A stretch of DNA of 64,000 nucleotides from Pampus argenteus (taxonomy: Eukaryota > Chordata > Actinopteri > Scombriformes > Stromateidae). Positions 34,001-39,230 of this stretch are shown here, in pieces (the first letter of the stretch is position 1; every line of letters begins with the position of its first letter). Location of the stretch: contig CM072870.1 in assembly GCA_036937835.1 (NCBI GenBank), positions 23,102,001-23,166,000 of the forward strand. Direction: 5' to 3'. Under the pieces are notes generated by a model. The model was not told the origin of the DNA, searched no databases, and saw only the letters and a list, made by a program, of their open reading frames with translations. A program made the position numbers and the translations under genes.

Positions 34001-34973
34001 ACAAAACCTAAACTAACCATGCATGTGTGTGTGTACAATTATTCCTTTAATTAATCCGTGTGTCTGTAGCGTGCAACGTGTGGTACCTGGGCTCTGTGGC
34101 GCTGGAGTCTCTGACGGGACACCAGGCGGTTCAGAAGGCGACCACGTTGACGCTCGCCATGGATCCTCCGCCGGCCTCCACCGTCGTCCACTTCAAGGTG
34201 TCGGCACAGGGCATCACGCTCACCGACAACCAGAGGAAGTGAGTGTTCCTGCACAGACACACACAGATCCAGATGTGATCTCACGTGTTCATATTCACAC
34301 GGACTCTGCTTCATCTTCATGTGTGTTTGTTCCTCCAGGTTGTTCTTCAGGAGACACTATGCAGTCAATACGGTCATCTTCTGCTCTCTGGACCCGCAGG
34401 GCAGGAAGTGAGTACTGTCACACTACTGATGATATCCTCATGTATAGAAAACACTACACAGTAAGACTATCTCACTGATAGAGCCCCTCACCGCTGGATT
34501 TCAATCCTCGTCATCCTCGTGTATTTATATTTGGGATACTGAGGTGTAATATGATAAATAGTGTGATGACTGGATCGTGTCATTCTGTCACAAACAGGTG
34601 GACAAGAGGCAGCTCTTCTACTGCAAAGTAAGTCTCTTTATTATTTAATGAGTTTAATGAGTATTTAAGTGTTAGTAACATACTGATCATATGGATGAAA
34701 AGCATGGAAGTGGATTAGGAGAATTTTCTGGGTATTTGAGAGAAGAAAACTTTTCCAGACACATTTCCATCCTGCAGAGAGAGTAGTTGATACTCAGGGA
34801 CTCAAGGTTTATCTTTGTCTCTTTCCTCCAGGATCTTTGGATTTGTAGCCAGGAAATCTCAGAGCGAGACTGAAAACATGTGTCATCTGTTTGCTGAACA
34901 TGACCCTGAGCAGCCAGCGAGCGCTATCGTCAACTTCGTCTCAAAGGTCATGATCGGGTCACACAAGAAGTAA
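4825..34973 (+). CDS. tns3: Tensin-3 (27 coding exons)
   Basis: Focal-adhesion adaptor that links integrin tails and phosphotyrosine proteins to actin signalling (family knowledge). My model joins 27 exons, all in matching phase, summing to 3840 nt (1279 residues plus stop). Order: PTEN-like phosphatase domain (about 1-180, loop HCRGGKGR with Cys107 and Arg113), C2-like domain (about 185-335), low-complexity linker (about 340-985), SH2 (about 990-1105, GSFIVRD with Arg1031) and PTB (about 1144-1279). The C-terminus CHLFAEHDPEQPASAIVNF and the end KVMIGSHKK fit tensin-3 better than tensin-1 or -2 as I remember them. The human protein is about 1445 residues, so the linker is shorter here. The start context (GCCATGG) is strong. 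Fish can carry two tns3 copies; which one this is cannot be told. Exons 13, 14 and 16 are the least certain. Confidence 0.93.
5211..5261 (+). CDS. tns3: tns3 exon 2
   Basis: 51 nt after CTCTCTGCAG, encoding LINVSQKSDALTRMNHK (residues 51-67), the strand and helix of the phosphatase domain following the KHG motif. GTAATG donor, phase 0. Confidence 0.88.
5341..5463 (+). CDS. tns3: tns3 exon 3 (phosphatase WxD and loop start)
   Basis: 123 nt after TGTGTGTCAG, residues 68-108. It carries GWVDLLAP (the WPD-loop position, Asp75 present) and ends in LVLHCR, the first half of the catalytic loop including Cys107. Donor GTAACT, phase 0. Confidence 0.92.
5556..5620 (+). CDS. tns3: tns3 exon 4 (P-loop second half)
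   Basis: 65 nt after CCTCAACAG, encoding GGKGRIGVLVASYIHFSNM, which completes the CX5R loop with Arg113. Donor GTAACA, leaves phase 2. Confidence 0.92.
5621..7609. other. tns3 intron 4
   Basis: Contains a (TG)n tract near 6278-6300, the 5S-derived SINE at 6815-7099, a run of (AATC)n at about 7154-7180 and, directly after it, TTTATTTGTCACATG, which resembles the end of another fish interspersed repeat. Nothing else is recognisable. Confidence 0.7.
6815..7099 (+). mobile_element. 5S-rRNA-derived SINE
   Basis: Bases 6815-6926 match vertebrate 5S rRNA nearly throughout, including the internal pol III promoter (AGCTAAGCAGGGTCGGG and TGGATGGGAGACCGCC). The expected 5S 3' end is replaced by an unrelated GC-rich body (about 6927-7078) ending in GGATAAGCGGAAGAAGATG and (AATG)n, a common fish SINE tail. 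The unit is bounded by a perfect 10-bp duplication ATAAATAGTC (6805-6814 and 7100-7109). It is therefore a retroposed SINE3-like element and not a 5S gene. Confidence 0.9.
7610..7693 (+). CDS. tns3: tns3 exon 5
   Basis: 84 nt after CTCTCTCAG, encoding ADLSLDRFAMRRFYNDKLS and then ALMTPSQK, the conserved tensin phosphatase-domain segment ALDRFAMK.FY. Donor GTAAGT, phase 2 in and out. Confidence 0.93.
7890..8002 (+). CDS. tns3: tns3 exon 6
   Basis: 113 nt after GCTCTCCAG, encoding RYVWMLESMLKGGLRMCSS and LLCVVLHALPKMRPDG, the end of the phosphatase domain and the entry to the C2 domain. Donor GTGAGC, leaves phase 1. Confidence 0.92.
8335..8395 (+). CDS. tns3: tns3 exon 7
   Basis: 61 nt after TTTTTTTCTTAG, encoding CCLFLRVYQNLQAVCTSAV, equivalent to the PFLKLYQAMQPVYTSG segment of tensin-3. 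Donor GTAAGA, leaves phase 2. Confidence 0.9.
8473..8548 (+). CDS. tns3: tns3 exon 8
   Basis: 76 nt after TTTCCTCCACAG, encoding RLYIVLQPAQLLKGDIM, a conserved C2-domain strand of tensins (I.IEPAQLLKGD.M). Donor GTGAGT, phase 0. Confidence 0.92.
8549..8992. other. tns3 intron 8
   Basis: AT-rich with no recognisable element apart from an acceptor-proximal repeated ATTTATC motif. Confidence 0.6.
8993..9122 (+). CDS. tns3: tns3 exon 9
   Basis: 130 nt after ATCATCTTTTAG, encoding VVCYDKSSRTRSRQVVFRVQ, then FHTSLVHGHSLSFSKADLD, the C2-domain VxFRxQFHT motif region. Donor GTATTA, leaves phase 1. Confidence 0.92.
9375..9440 (+). CDS. tns3: tns3 exon 10
   Basis: 66 nt after TTAATATTCCAG, encoding DPRFPEHGKVELLLSDSPEK, matching the tensin FPxYGKVELxFS motif. 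Donor GTAGAT, phase 1 in and out. Confidence 0.92.
9441..11532. other. tns3 intron 10
   Basis: Holds (CA)n tracts at about 10585-10612 and 10893-10917 and the 450-bp TG/TC array at 11037-11488 just before exon 11. The rest is AT-rich with no gene. Confidence 0.7.
11037..11488 (+). repeat. TGTGTC/TGTGCC minisatellite
   Basis: About 450 bp of imperfect tandem units of the types TCTGTGTG, TCTGTGTGTG and CCTCTGTGTG. All frames stay open for long stretches on both strands because the repeat lacks stop codons, so ORFs here are artefacts. Confidence 0.95.
11533..11637 (+). CDS. tns3: tns3 exon 11
   Basis: 105 nt after TTTCCATGTGCAG, encoding CVTVDYDTLDPLVRRDSY, the tensin VDYNTxDPLIRWDSY motif at the end of the C2 region. 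Donor GTGAGA, phase 1 in and out. The acceptor sits about 45 bases after the minisatellite. Confidence 0.93.
11638..14787. other. tns3 intron 11
   Basis: No coding sequence. A pyrimidine-rich stretch (about 12935-13060) and a purine-rich stretch (about 13385-13530) are present. A (TG)n run lies at about 13926-13945, and an hAT-like dispersed repeat end lies at about 14620-14695 before the exon 12 acceptor. Confidence 0.65.
14620..14695 (+). repeat. Fragment of a fish dispersed repeat (TTAATCxATT family)
   Basis: The run CTGGAGCTGAAATTATTAAT followed by AATTAACTGATTAGACAGAA and AATCTGCAACC resembles the left end of a widespread non-autonomous fish repeat whose right end appears at about 18190-18422 in this window. 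Assignment is from memory. Confidence 0.5.
14788..15714 (+). CDS. tns3: tns3 exon 12 (large linker exon)
   Basis: 927 nt after TTGTCTCAACAG. It begins APSHILDPGNGSLYAKVRKK, the conserved tensin segment after the C2 domain (GSLYAKVRKKSS). It contains SASSDSGLSVAS, ETDILDD, YSTHSWVQQQM, REAVQRGL and DVDESIEQLNQLILDLDPTF, all landmarks of the tensin-3 linker. It is Ser-rich and lacks predicted globular structure. Donor GTAAGA, leaves phase 1. Confidence 0.95.
15715..17898. other. tns3 intron 12
   Basis: No recognisable gene or full repeat. Confidence 0.55.
17899..18013 (+). CDS. tns3: tns3 exon 13 (less certain)
   Basis: 115 nt after a strong pyrimidine tract and CATCTCGGAG. Encodes VAFFRREEPSCEYSGYQMIL then DTVRKLSGS; the RKLS segment recalls LRKLSLGQYDND in the same place of mammalian tensin-3. 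Enters phase 1, leaves phase 2 at GTAAGT. Skipping it is phase-compatible if exon 14 begins at 19001. Confidence 0.72.
18014..19025. other. tns3 intron 13
   Basis: Contains the dispersed repeat at about 18190-18422. Otherwise nothing recognised. Confidence 0.6.
18190..18422 (+). repeat. Non-autonomous dispersed repeat (hAT-like)
   Basis: Reads like the fish repeat with AATATCGTTGGGTTTTGGAC, TTGGTCAGACAAAACAAGAC, CTTGGGTTCTGGGATG and the terminal GAAAATAATCATTAGTTGCA. The same consensus is recognisable, more diverged, at about 61380-61565. Confidence 0.6.
19026..19131 (+). CDS. tns3: tns3 exon 14 (start ambiguous)
   Basis: 106 nt in the model, encoding DVVDYAALHSPGW and RGSPLHSPSFSSSQ, corresponding to the VDYAPNLPPFPSP region of tensin-3. 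Donor GTAAAC, phase 0. The AG at 19024-19025 fits the phase of exon 13; an AG at 18999-19000 with a better pyrimidine tract fits exon 12 directly. Confidence 0.7.
19132..19813. other. tns3 intron 14
   Basis: Contains the hAT end fragment at about 19289-19480 and a poly-T run just before exon 15. Confidence 0.6.
19289..19480 (+). mobile_element. hAT (Charlie-like) transposon end fragment
   Basis: Starts CAGTGGTTCCCAACCTAGGG, then GGTCGGGGCCCTCCAAAGGG, the typical terminal sequence of hAT-family fish repeats. No matching inverted end is seen downstream, so only one end is present. The right limit is approximate. Confidence 0.6.
19814..19922 (+). CDS. tns3: tns3 exon 15
   Basis: 109 nt after a long T run and AAG. 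Encodes YGHLYKTNSVDYQGHTDH and then STPAFPVSPPTPY, almost the STPAFPVSPETPY motif of tensin-3. Donor GTAAGA, leaves phase 1. Confidence 0.92.
20009..20077 (+). CDS. tns3: tns3 exon 16
   Basis: 69 nt after CTTCTCTTCCCAG. The first codon completes V-K-T, as in the mammalian PYVKT; it continues FSEFSQLRTDRQWEQHS. Donor GTACAC, leaves phase 1, which fits exon 17. Confidence 0.82.
21021..21522 (+). repeat. 12-bp minisatellite (ACCTTAGCTACA type)
   Basis: About 40 units alternating between ACCTTAGCTACA, ACCTTAGCATTA and ACCTTAGCATCA. Decay increases toward the right end (ACTTTAGC, AAACTTAGC, ACCATAGC variants). Open frames of Leu-Ala-Thr-Thr type across it are by-products of the period. Confidence 0.93.
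23785..23965 (+). repeat. Dispersed fish repeat (GCTTAGCATAAAGACTGG family)
   Basis: Contains AGCTTAGCATAAAGACTGGA, AACAGCTAGCCCGGCTCTGT and ends with AATGTTAAACTATTCCTTTA, the familiar ending of an abundant fish interspersed repeat. A second copy lies at about 30860-31170. No ends could be defined exactly. Confidence 0.65.
24485..24503 (+). repeat. (GGGA)n G-quadruplex-type tract
   Basis: Five GGG runs with single-A spacers. A pyrimidine-rich mirror stretch follows at about 24546-24592. The tract lies about 430 bases upstream of the candidate internal start codon at 24935. Confidence 0.7.
24725..24950 (+). CDS. tns3: Candidate alternative first exon of tns3 (coding 24935-24950)
   Basis: ATG at 24935 (A at -3) is followed by ACT GCG TCT CTC G and a GTATGT donor at 24951. 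This leaves phase 1, exactly what the exon 17 acceptor needs. The join would give M-T-A-S-L-D then SRSFLD and a protein of about 501 residues with only the end of the linker, SH2 and PTB, similar in plan to tensin-4. The preceding 200 bases are purine-rich, as in many 5' UTRs. No TATA box is evident. The left limit is arbitrary and no transcript evidence is available. Confidence 0.45.
26859..26965 (+). repeat. (CTCCT)n pentanucleotide array
   Basis: About 21 nearly perfect CTCCT units, all pyrimidines on this strand, within tns3 intron 16. Confidence 0.97.
28059..28095 (+). repeat. (GT)n microsatellite
   Basis: About 18 GT units; a shorter (TG)n lies just upstream at about 27982-28002. Confidence 0.95.
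30860..31170 (+). repeat. Dispersed fish repeat (second copy)
   Basis: Contains GTTGAGAGTTAGATGAGAAG, CAGCCAGTTTAGCATAAAGA and ends AAATGTTGAACTATTCCTTT, the same family as the copy at 23785-23965 but with more of the left part present. Limits are approximate. Confidence 0.65.
31544..31700 (+). CDS. tns3: tns3 exon 17
   Basis: 157 nt after CTTTTTCCTGCAG. Encodes SRSFLDSMNHAGSSTEGELF and RSEVSVTPASCQRIFGSMCS; the latter recalls SSTPSFQQAFASSCTIS in mammalian tensin-3. Donor GTAGGA, phase 1 in, phase 2 out. Confidence 0.85.
31778..32232 (+). CDS. tns3: tns3 exon 18 (Pro/Gly/Ser linker before SH2)
   Basis: 455 nt after CTCCTCCGCAG. Encodes STPPPVWHDQTPNSQNSPF, then a Gly/Leu-rich stretch, PLLPEKRR (compare PPLPEKKR) and SLSGFSSPYSGSSLSIPF, matching SSGFSSPHSGSTISIPF of tensin-3. 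Donor GTATTC, leaves phase 1. Confidence 0.94.
32233..32778. other. tns3 intron 18
   Basis: AT-rich; nothing recognised. Confidence 0.6.
32779..32862 (+). CDS. tns3: tns3 exon 19 (SH2 start)
   Basis: 84 nt after GTGTCTTGCAG. Encodes DTVKFVQDTSKFWYKPDISR, the start of the tensin SH2 domain (KFVQDTSKFWYKxDISR). Donor GTAAAT, phase 1. Confidence 0.96.
32985..33116 (+). CDS. tns3: tns3 exon 20 (SH2 phosphotyrosine pocket)
   Basis: 132 nt after TTGTGTTGACAG. Encodes AIAVLKDKEPGSFIVRDSHS and FRGAYGLAMKVATPPPSVL. Arg1031 in GSFIVRD is the phosphotyrosine-binding arginine of SH2 domains. Donor GTACGT, phase 1. Confidence 0.97.
33196..33291 (+). CDS. tns3: tns3 exon 21 (SH2)
   Basis: 96 nt after TCTCTCTGCAG. 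Encodes AGDLSNELVRHFLIECTQKG and VRLKGCPNEPYFG. The acceptor is a CAGCAG tandem; using the second AG removes one Ala (AGDL to GDL). Donor GTGAGA. Confidence 0.96.
33292..33698. other. tns3 intron 21
   Basis: No feature recognised. Confidence 0.6.
33699..33776 (+). CDS. tns3: tns3 exon 22 (SH2 end)
   Basis: 78 nt after TTTCCCTGGCAG. Encodes GSLTALVCQHSITPLALPCK and LILPDR, the closing SH2 segment. Donor GTAGGT, phase 1. Confidence 0.96.
33918..33995 (+). CDS. tns3: tns3 exon 23 (SH2-PTB connector)
   Basis: 78 nt after TTTGCTTCCAG. Encodes DPVEELNESPAQTATNSAAE and LLKQGA. Donor GTACAA, phase 1. Confidence 0.95.
34070..34238 (+). CDS. tns3: tns3 exon 24 (PTB)
   Basis: 169 nt after GTGTGTCTGTAG. 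Encodes CNVWYLGSVALESLTGHQAV and VVHFKVSAQGITLTDNQRK, the first half of the PTB domain. Donor GTGAGT, leaves phase 2. Confidence 0.96.
34339..34407 (+). CDS. tns3: tns3 exon 25 (PTB)
   Basis: 69 nt after TTGTTCCTCCAG. Encodes LFFRRHYAVNTVIFCSLDPQ and then GRK. Donor GTGAGT, phase 2 in and out. Confidence 0.96.
34598..34627 (+). CDS. tns3: tns3 exon 26 (30-nt microexon, PTB)
   Basis: Only 30 nt after TGTCACAAACAG, encoding WTRGSSSTA between two split Lys codons; mammalian tensin-3 has WIKDGPSSK here. Donor GTAAGT. Because the length is a multiple of three, skipping would keep the frame. Confidence 0.92.
34832..34973 (+). CDS. tns3: tns3 exon 27 (terminal coding exon)
   Basis: 142 coding nt after TCTTTCCTCCAG. 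Encodes IFGFVARKSQSETENMCHLF, then AEHDPEQPASAIVNFVSKVM and IGSHKK followed by TAA. This completes the PTB domain. Confidence 0.96.
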
Positions 34974-35560
34974 CGAGAAGTAAGGAGAACGAGGCGAGGC
35001 GGCACTGAGCAAGGAACCTGGACGGAGGATCAGCTTCCTACTCTGACTCCACATAGTGTGAAAGTTTGGACCAGCGAGAGCCAAAAACTACAAACACTTC
35101 AGCCTCTGGTCCTGTTGGTCCATCCTGCAGAATAACCGTGTTTTGTACTGACTGCACTGCAGCATGAAGCCACCAGAGGGAGCCGAGACCGTCATGTCTA
35201 AGGTTCAACTGCTCTGCGACTCAGCAGGATGCTGCGACTATGTTGGAGCTTCTTTTATATAAAATCTGTATGAAATCATTGACACTTTTTCAGAGGATCT
35301 AGTCTGTAAATGGGATTTTCTCACATTATGACTACTTTATCAGACATGTATTGTCAAACTTAATGTAAATGTATTGTTGTAAATGTACCGTATCACACTG
35401 ACTCTGTTTGTTGCTGTCTGAAGTAACACGTAACACTTCAAGGTGTGATTAACATTCAGAAACTTTTTCAATCTTAGTTAAAATGTGTAAATCAGATTTT
35501 AACATAAACCACAGGCCTATTTTTATATATTAGAATAAAACCAACCATACAGTCACATGA
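34974..35560 (+). other. tns3: tns3 3' UTR (inferred)
   Basis: Untranslated tail from the stop codon to just after a canonical AATAAA at 35534-35539. Later signals of ATTAAA type (about 35725) could give a longer transcript. The cleavage site itself is not visible. Confidence 0.6.
35534..35539 (+). terminator. tns3: Polyadenylation signal AATAAA
   Basis: First canonical AATAAA found after the tns3 stop codon, 560 bases downstream, in AT-rich sequence. Confidence 0.55.
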
Positions 35561-35850
35561 CAAAGCCGATGATGCGGTCACCTTGTACTTCAGATGGATT
35601 TATCGCATTGTGTTTATATATTGCTCAAAGTATTTATCCCTTTTTACAGATGTGTAAAAGTTCTTTTTTTCCCCTAAATATACTTGTCATATATTTTTGT
35701 ATATTAACACATACTGTACATTGGGATTAAAAGGCAGTGTACCTCATATATTGTCACATATTGTATTATTATGGGAAGAATGTGATGTAGTTGAAATATC
35801 GGTCTCTGAGATTTTTTGTTCCACTCCACTACAATGAGTGCAAAGTATAG

Positions 35851-35878
35851 TATAAAGTATATATATATATACTTTATA
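35851..35878. repeat. Perfect 28-bp AT palindrome
   Basis: Begins TATAAAGTATA and reads identically on both strands. An imperfect copy of the same motif follows at about 35881-35907. Confidence 0.9.
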
Positions 35879-35907
35879 CATATAAGTATATATACTATAT
35901 ACTTTAT

Positions 35908-37968
35908 ATGCACCTTTAAACACCAATGAAATCTGAAATGAATCCATGTCACTATACCACTAGAGAAAACATGACTTTCTTTTCTAATTTGGTTGAACTG
36001 ACCCTTTAAAATTAAAAGTATTAAAAGTATAGTTCCCATGTTTGCCAATAGATGGCAGTAATCAGCCACCAAATGTAACACAGCATGCTGGGTCCCAGTA
36101 TGGATGAACAGAGAACTCACTACAATGTACAGAAGTTTACGGGTGGGATTTTAGATTGATTTTCCAGGTTTTTTTCTCCTTTATTCGCTGCCAGAATCAC
36201 GCTGGTTTTACACCAAGAAACGGGTGCAGATGAATTAGAGCAGGTTCACACATGCAGGAAGAAACATGTCAACAATGTCAAAGTGTGTCCAAGCTTGTGT
36301 GTGTGTGTTTGAGAAAGAGAAAGAGCATCTTAGGGTGTACACATGAGGCCTCCGGGTGCCTCCTACATCCGCTGATGGCTGTCTGTCTCCGTCTCTCTGT
36401 GTCCTGGTTGAGACTTTTACAGGCCAGATCATCAGATACCAGGTTTGAATGAGGCTCTATTCAGATTCCTGGTCTCTGTGGAGTGCACGGAGGAACTGGA
36501 AATGGGACAGAAACATGGGGACACATCACAGTCCTGCAGTCCTGCCGGGCCAGGAGAAAGAGGGACAGCATGGAGGGTGGAGGGTGTATAGTGATGGTGT
36601 GTGTGGGGGTGGGGGTGAGGGTGCTGAGGGGTGTCGGTGGTGGATGACCTCACCATTACGGGAAACTTTCCCACAGCCTGCACACAAAGAAGGCCGTCAA
36701 AAGGTAAAAAGGATGAGAAAGAATAGAAATTTAACACAGTGTGTAAAAAAGGAGGCAAAGTGCGGAAGAGCAGTCAGTCGATGAGAAAGAGGCTCTTTCG
36801 GAGGGGGAGTCATCTTCCCTTTTGAGCGCTTCAGAGATTTTCGGGGTTGATAGAAGCTCTAAGTTTGCTCAGAAAGGCTCGAGAGAGAGAGTCTGCTCAC
36901 ATTAGCATCCCTCACTTTGGCTCCTGTCCTCTCTCTGCTGAGTCACCTGCTGCCATTTTGTCCCCTAGCTGGACCTCTGCTTGCACTTCCTGCTGCACTT
37001 CCTGTCCGGCGGGCTCCACCAGCACCTGGTGGCCCGGCGGATTCCACAGCTGCCGCCGCTGGACGACACCACATTCCTGACATTGCTCGCTCCGAATGGT
37101 GTTTGGAAATCCAAAGGCCGGCTTCCGTTCGGGAATGCCTCCCTCACAGAGTCCCTCTCAGCCTCTGATCCGCGGCCTCCTCTCACTTTATTTGAGTTAG
37201 CTATTTAAAGCTCACGCTAAGTGCGCTGCTGCTGCTGCTCTGGCTGCACAGGGGAGCAAACACACACTCCGTCTCACACACTGAAACCACACCGGCCCAC
37301 AAATAATCCCTCTCCTATTTTTAATTTGGTGGTCTGACAGGACGCAGCGTGCAGAGCCGACTGCAACCAGACGCACAAATTCACTGATTTTCTTTCTGAT
37401 TCCTTAATTGATGCTTTTATGATTATTATTGCACCACATGTGGTTAATGTGTAAATACCGTTATGTAATATAATTTACTAATTTATTATAATTTTAAGGC
37501 CGAGTTTCACTCCACTACAGGCTGCTTTACACGCGGCTACATTAATGTAGACAAATACCAGATTAGGATTTTACTGTTTATAAAATATGATATATTGTTA
37601 TAGTTATACTTTAAATTACTGCTTAAATGTTAAAAACTACTTAAAAATACTTTAACATCATCATGCTAATACTTACATACATACTTTTAAGTAAAGTTTA
37701 GAATAATTTTGACACTTTTTAGGGTTGATTGATAGAAATATGATTCAGAATATATATTCAGATTCAGCATTTAGTTTTCACGGGGTTGATCACTTTATTA
37801 CAGAAGTTTCAGATCATCTCAGATCTTCATCAGGTTAAAGTTTTTTTTTGCATATTGTTTAAAGCATTTAATTGATTTTGTATAATTTTATCACATTTTT
37901 AACCTTGCTGTTCCTACTGAGGCAGCTACTGCTTTAATATCGCTGCTTGTTTTACTGTTAGGTCTGGG
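35908..37968. other. Intergenic region downstream of tns3 (first part)
   Basis: No gene identified. Contains a G-rich motif at 36605-36631 and a GC-rich open stretch at about 36970-37207 that I do not recognise. The rest is AT-rich. Confidence 0.5.
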
Positions 37969-38096
37969 CGGGGCGTCCTGGCAGTCGAGTGGTTAAGATG
38001 CATATCATGTAACCGCAACGCCCCCCCACCCAGCCCCCCAGCCTGTGTTTCCTGTCTGTATTTAAAATCTGTCAGCTATGCAATAAAGGAATTGCA
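37969..38096 (+). mobile_element. tRNA-derived SINE
   Basis: Head GGGGCGTCCTGGCAGTCGAG, then TGGTTAAGATGCATATCATG and TAACCGCAACG, carrying an A-box-like tRNA promoter. The tail CTGTCAGCTATGCAATAAAG is typical of an abundant fish SINE. The part after the head is C-rich and the B-box region looks damaged. The SINE tail at 53897-54008 appears to belong to the same family. Confidence 0.7.
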
Positions 38097-38999
38097 GAAC
38101 AGAAATGATGGTTGGGCCATGTGATGCAGTATTTTATCAGGCAGGACATCAACACTTTCCATTCGTTAAAAAAAAAGAGGCTCTACTTTTTGAGGTCTGC
38201 CACAGGGAATGCTGGTGCAGTTTTACACCATCATCCAGTTCATCCCGACCTCCTCCATACTGGTCTGGTTCCCGTCAGCCACCCAGAGACAGAGGCTGCC
38301 CTCCCTCCATGACACCCACACCTTCAGGGCCAGAAAAGGGCCGGGACCCCCTCACACGCCGACTGCCACGTATCCCACGTATCCCCTTCCCTCTCAGAGG
38401 AGATACGGGACAATTAAAACAAATACCACCACAAGAATACATAAAACTAATTAATTCCTAATCCTACAACCCCCCCGGCCTACCGACCTGCTGCTATCTG
38501 CCCCTGCACCTGCCCCCATCATAACAGCACCTATGCTTTATGTAATTGTTAGATTGTGTTTATTTTTTGTTATTGAACCCACCCGGCGTTGACAGTGTGT
38601 ATGTTATATTTTACTGAACGTCTTGAAAGTGAAACCAAAGCAAATTCCTCATATTTCTATACTTTGAAAAATAAACGATCTTTGAATCCTTTGTCAACAA
38701 ATCTGATATTTGTGTGTTCCTTTAATATTTCTAGTTGCATTGAGGTTTTTTTTGCATAATTTAATATTTGATAAACGTTGATTTGTCTGCTATTTAACCA
38801 AAAACAGATGTTTTAGCTATAAACAGTGTCTCAGTTGACATACCACTGATCTCCCGTCCCATTTTCTCCTCCTCAACACACACTGTGTACTTGTATGGGC
38901 AGGAAATCAGTGTTACTCAACGTCACAGAGCAACAGCTTGTTTTAGATTTATATGTTTGACTTTTTGACACTTTGAACAACAGCAAAAACTGAACACAG

Positions 39000-39030
<31 letters not shown>

Positions 39031-39191
39031 TATGCTTCTAGCATACTTCATGAATTACACAGACACGTTTTGCACGCCAATCACGATTTCTGGCCTACGT
39101 GCTCTCAGGCACATGCTGAGAAAGCAGTGCCTTATGGCCCAACCTTTCATTGCATTGTCTCTGGTAAAACTGACTGAAACACACTGTTTCA

Positions 39192-39230
<39 letters not shown>

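Noticed and set aside
37969..38040. A functional tRNA gene
   Set aside because: It has the A-box-like head but no cloverleaf, a C-rich degenerate middle and a SINE tail.
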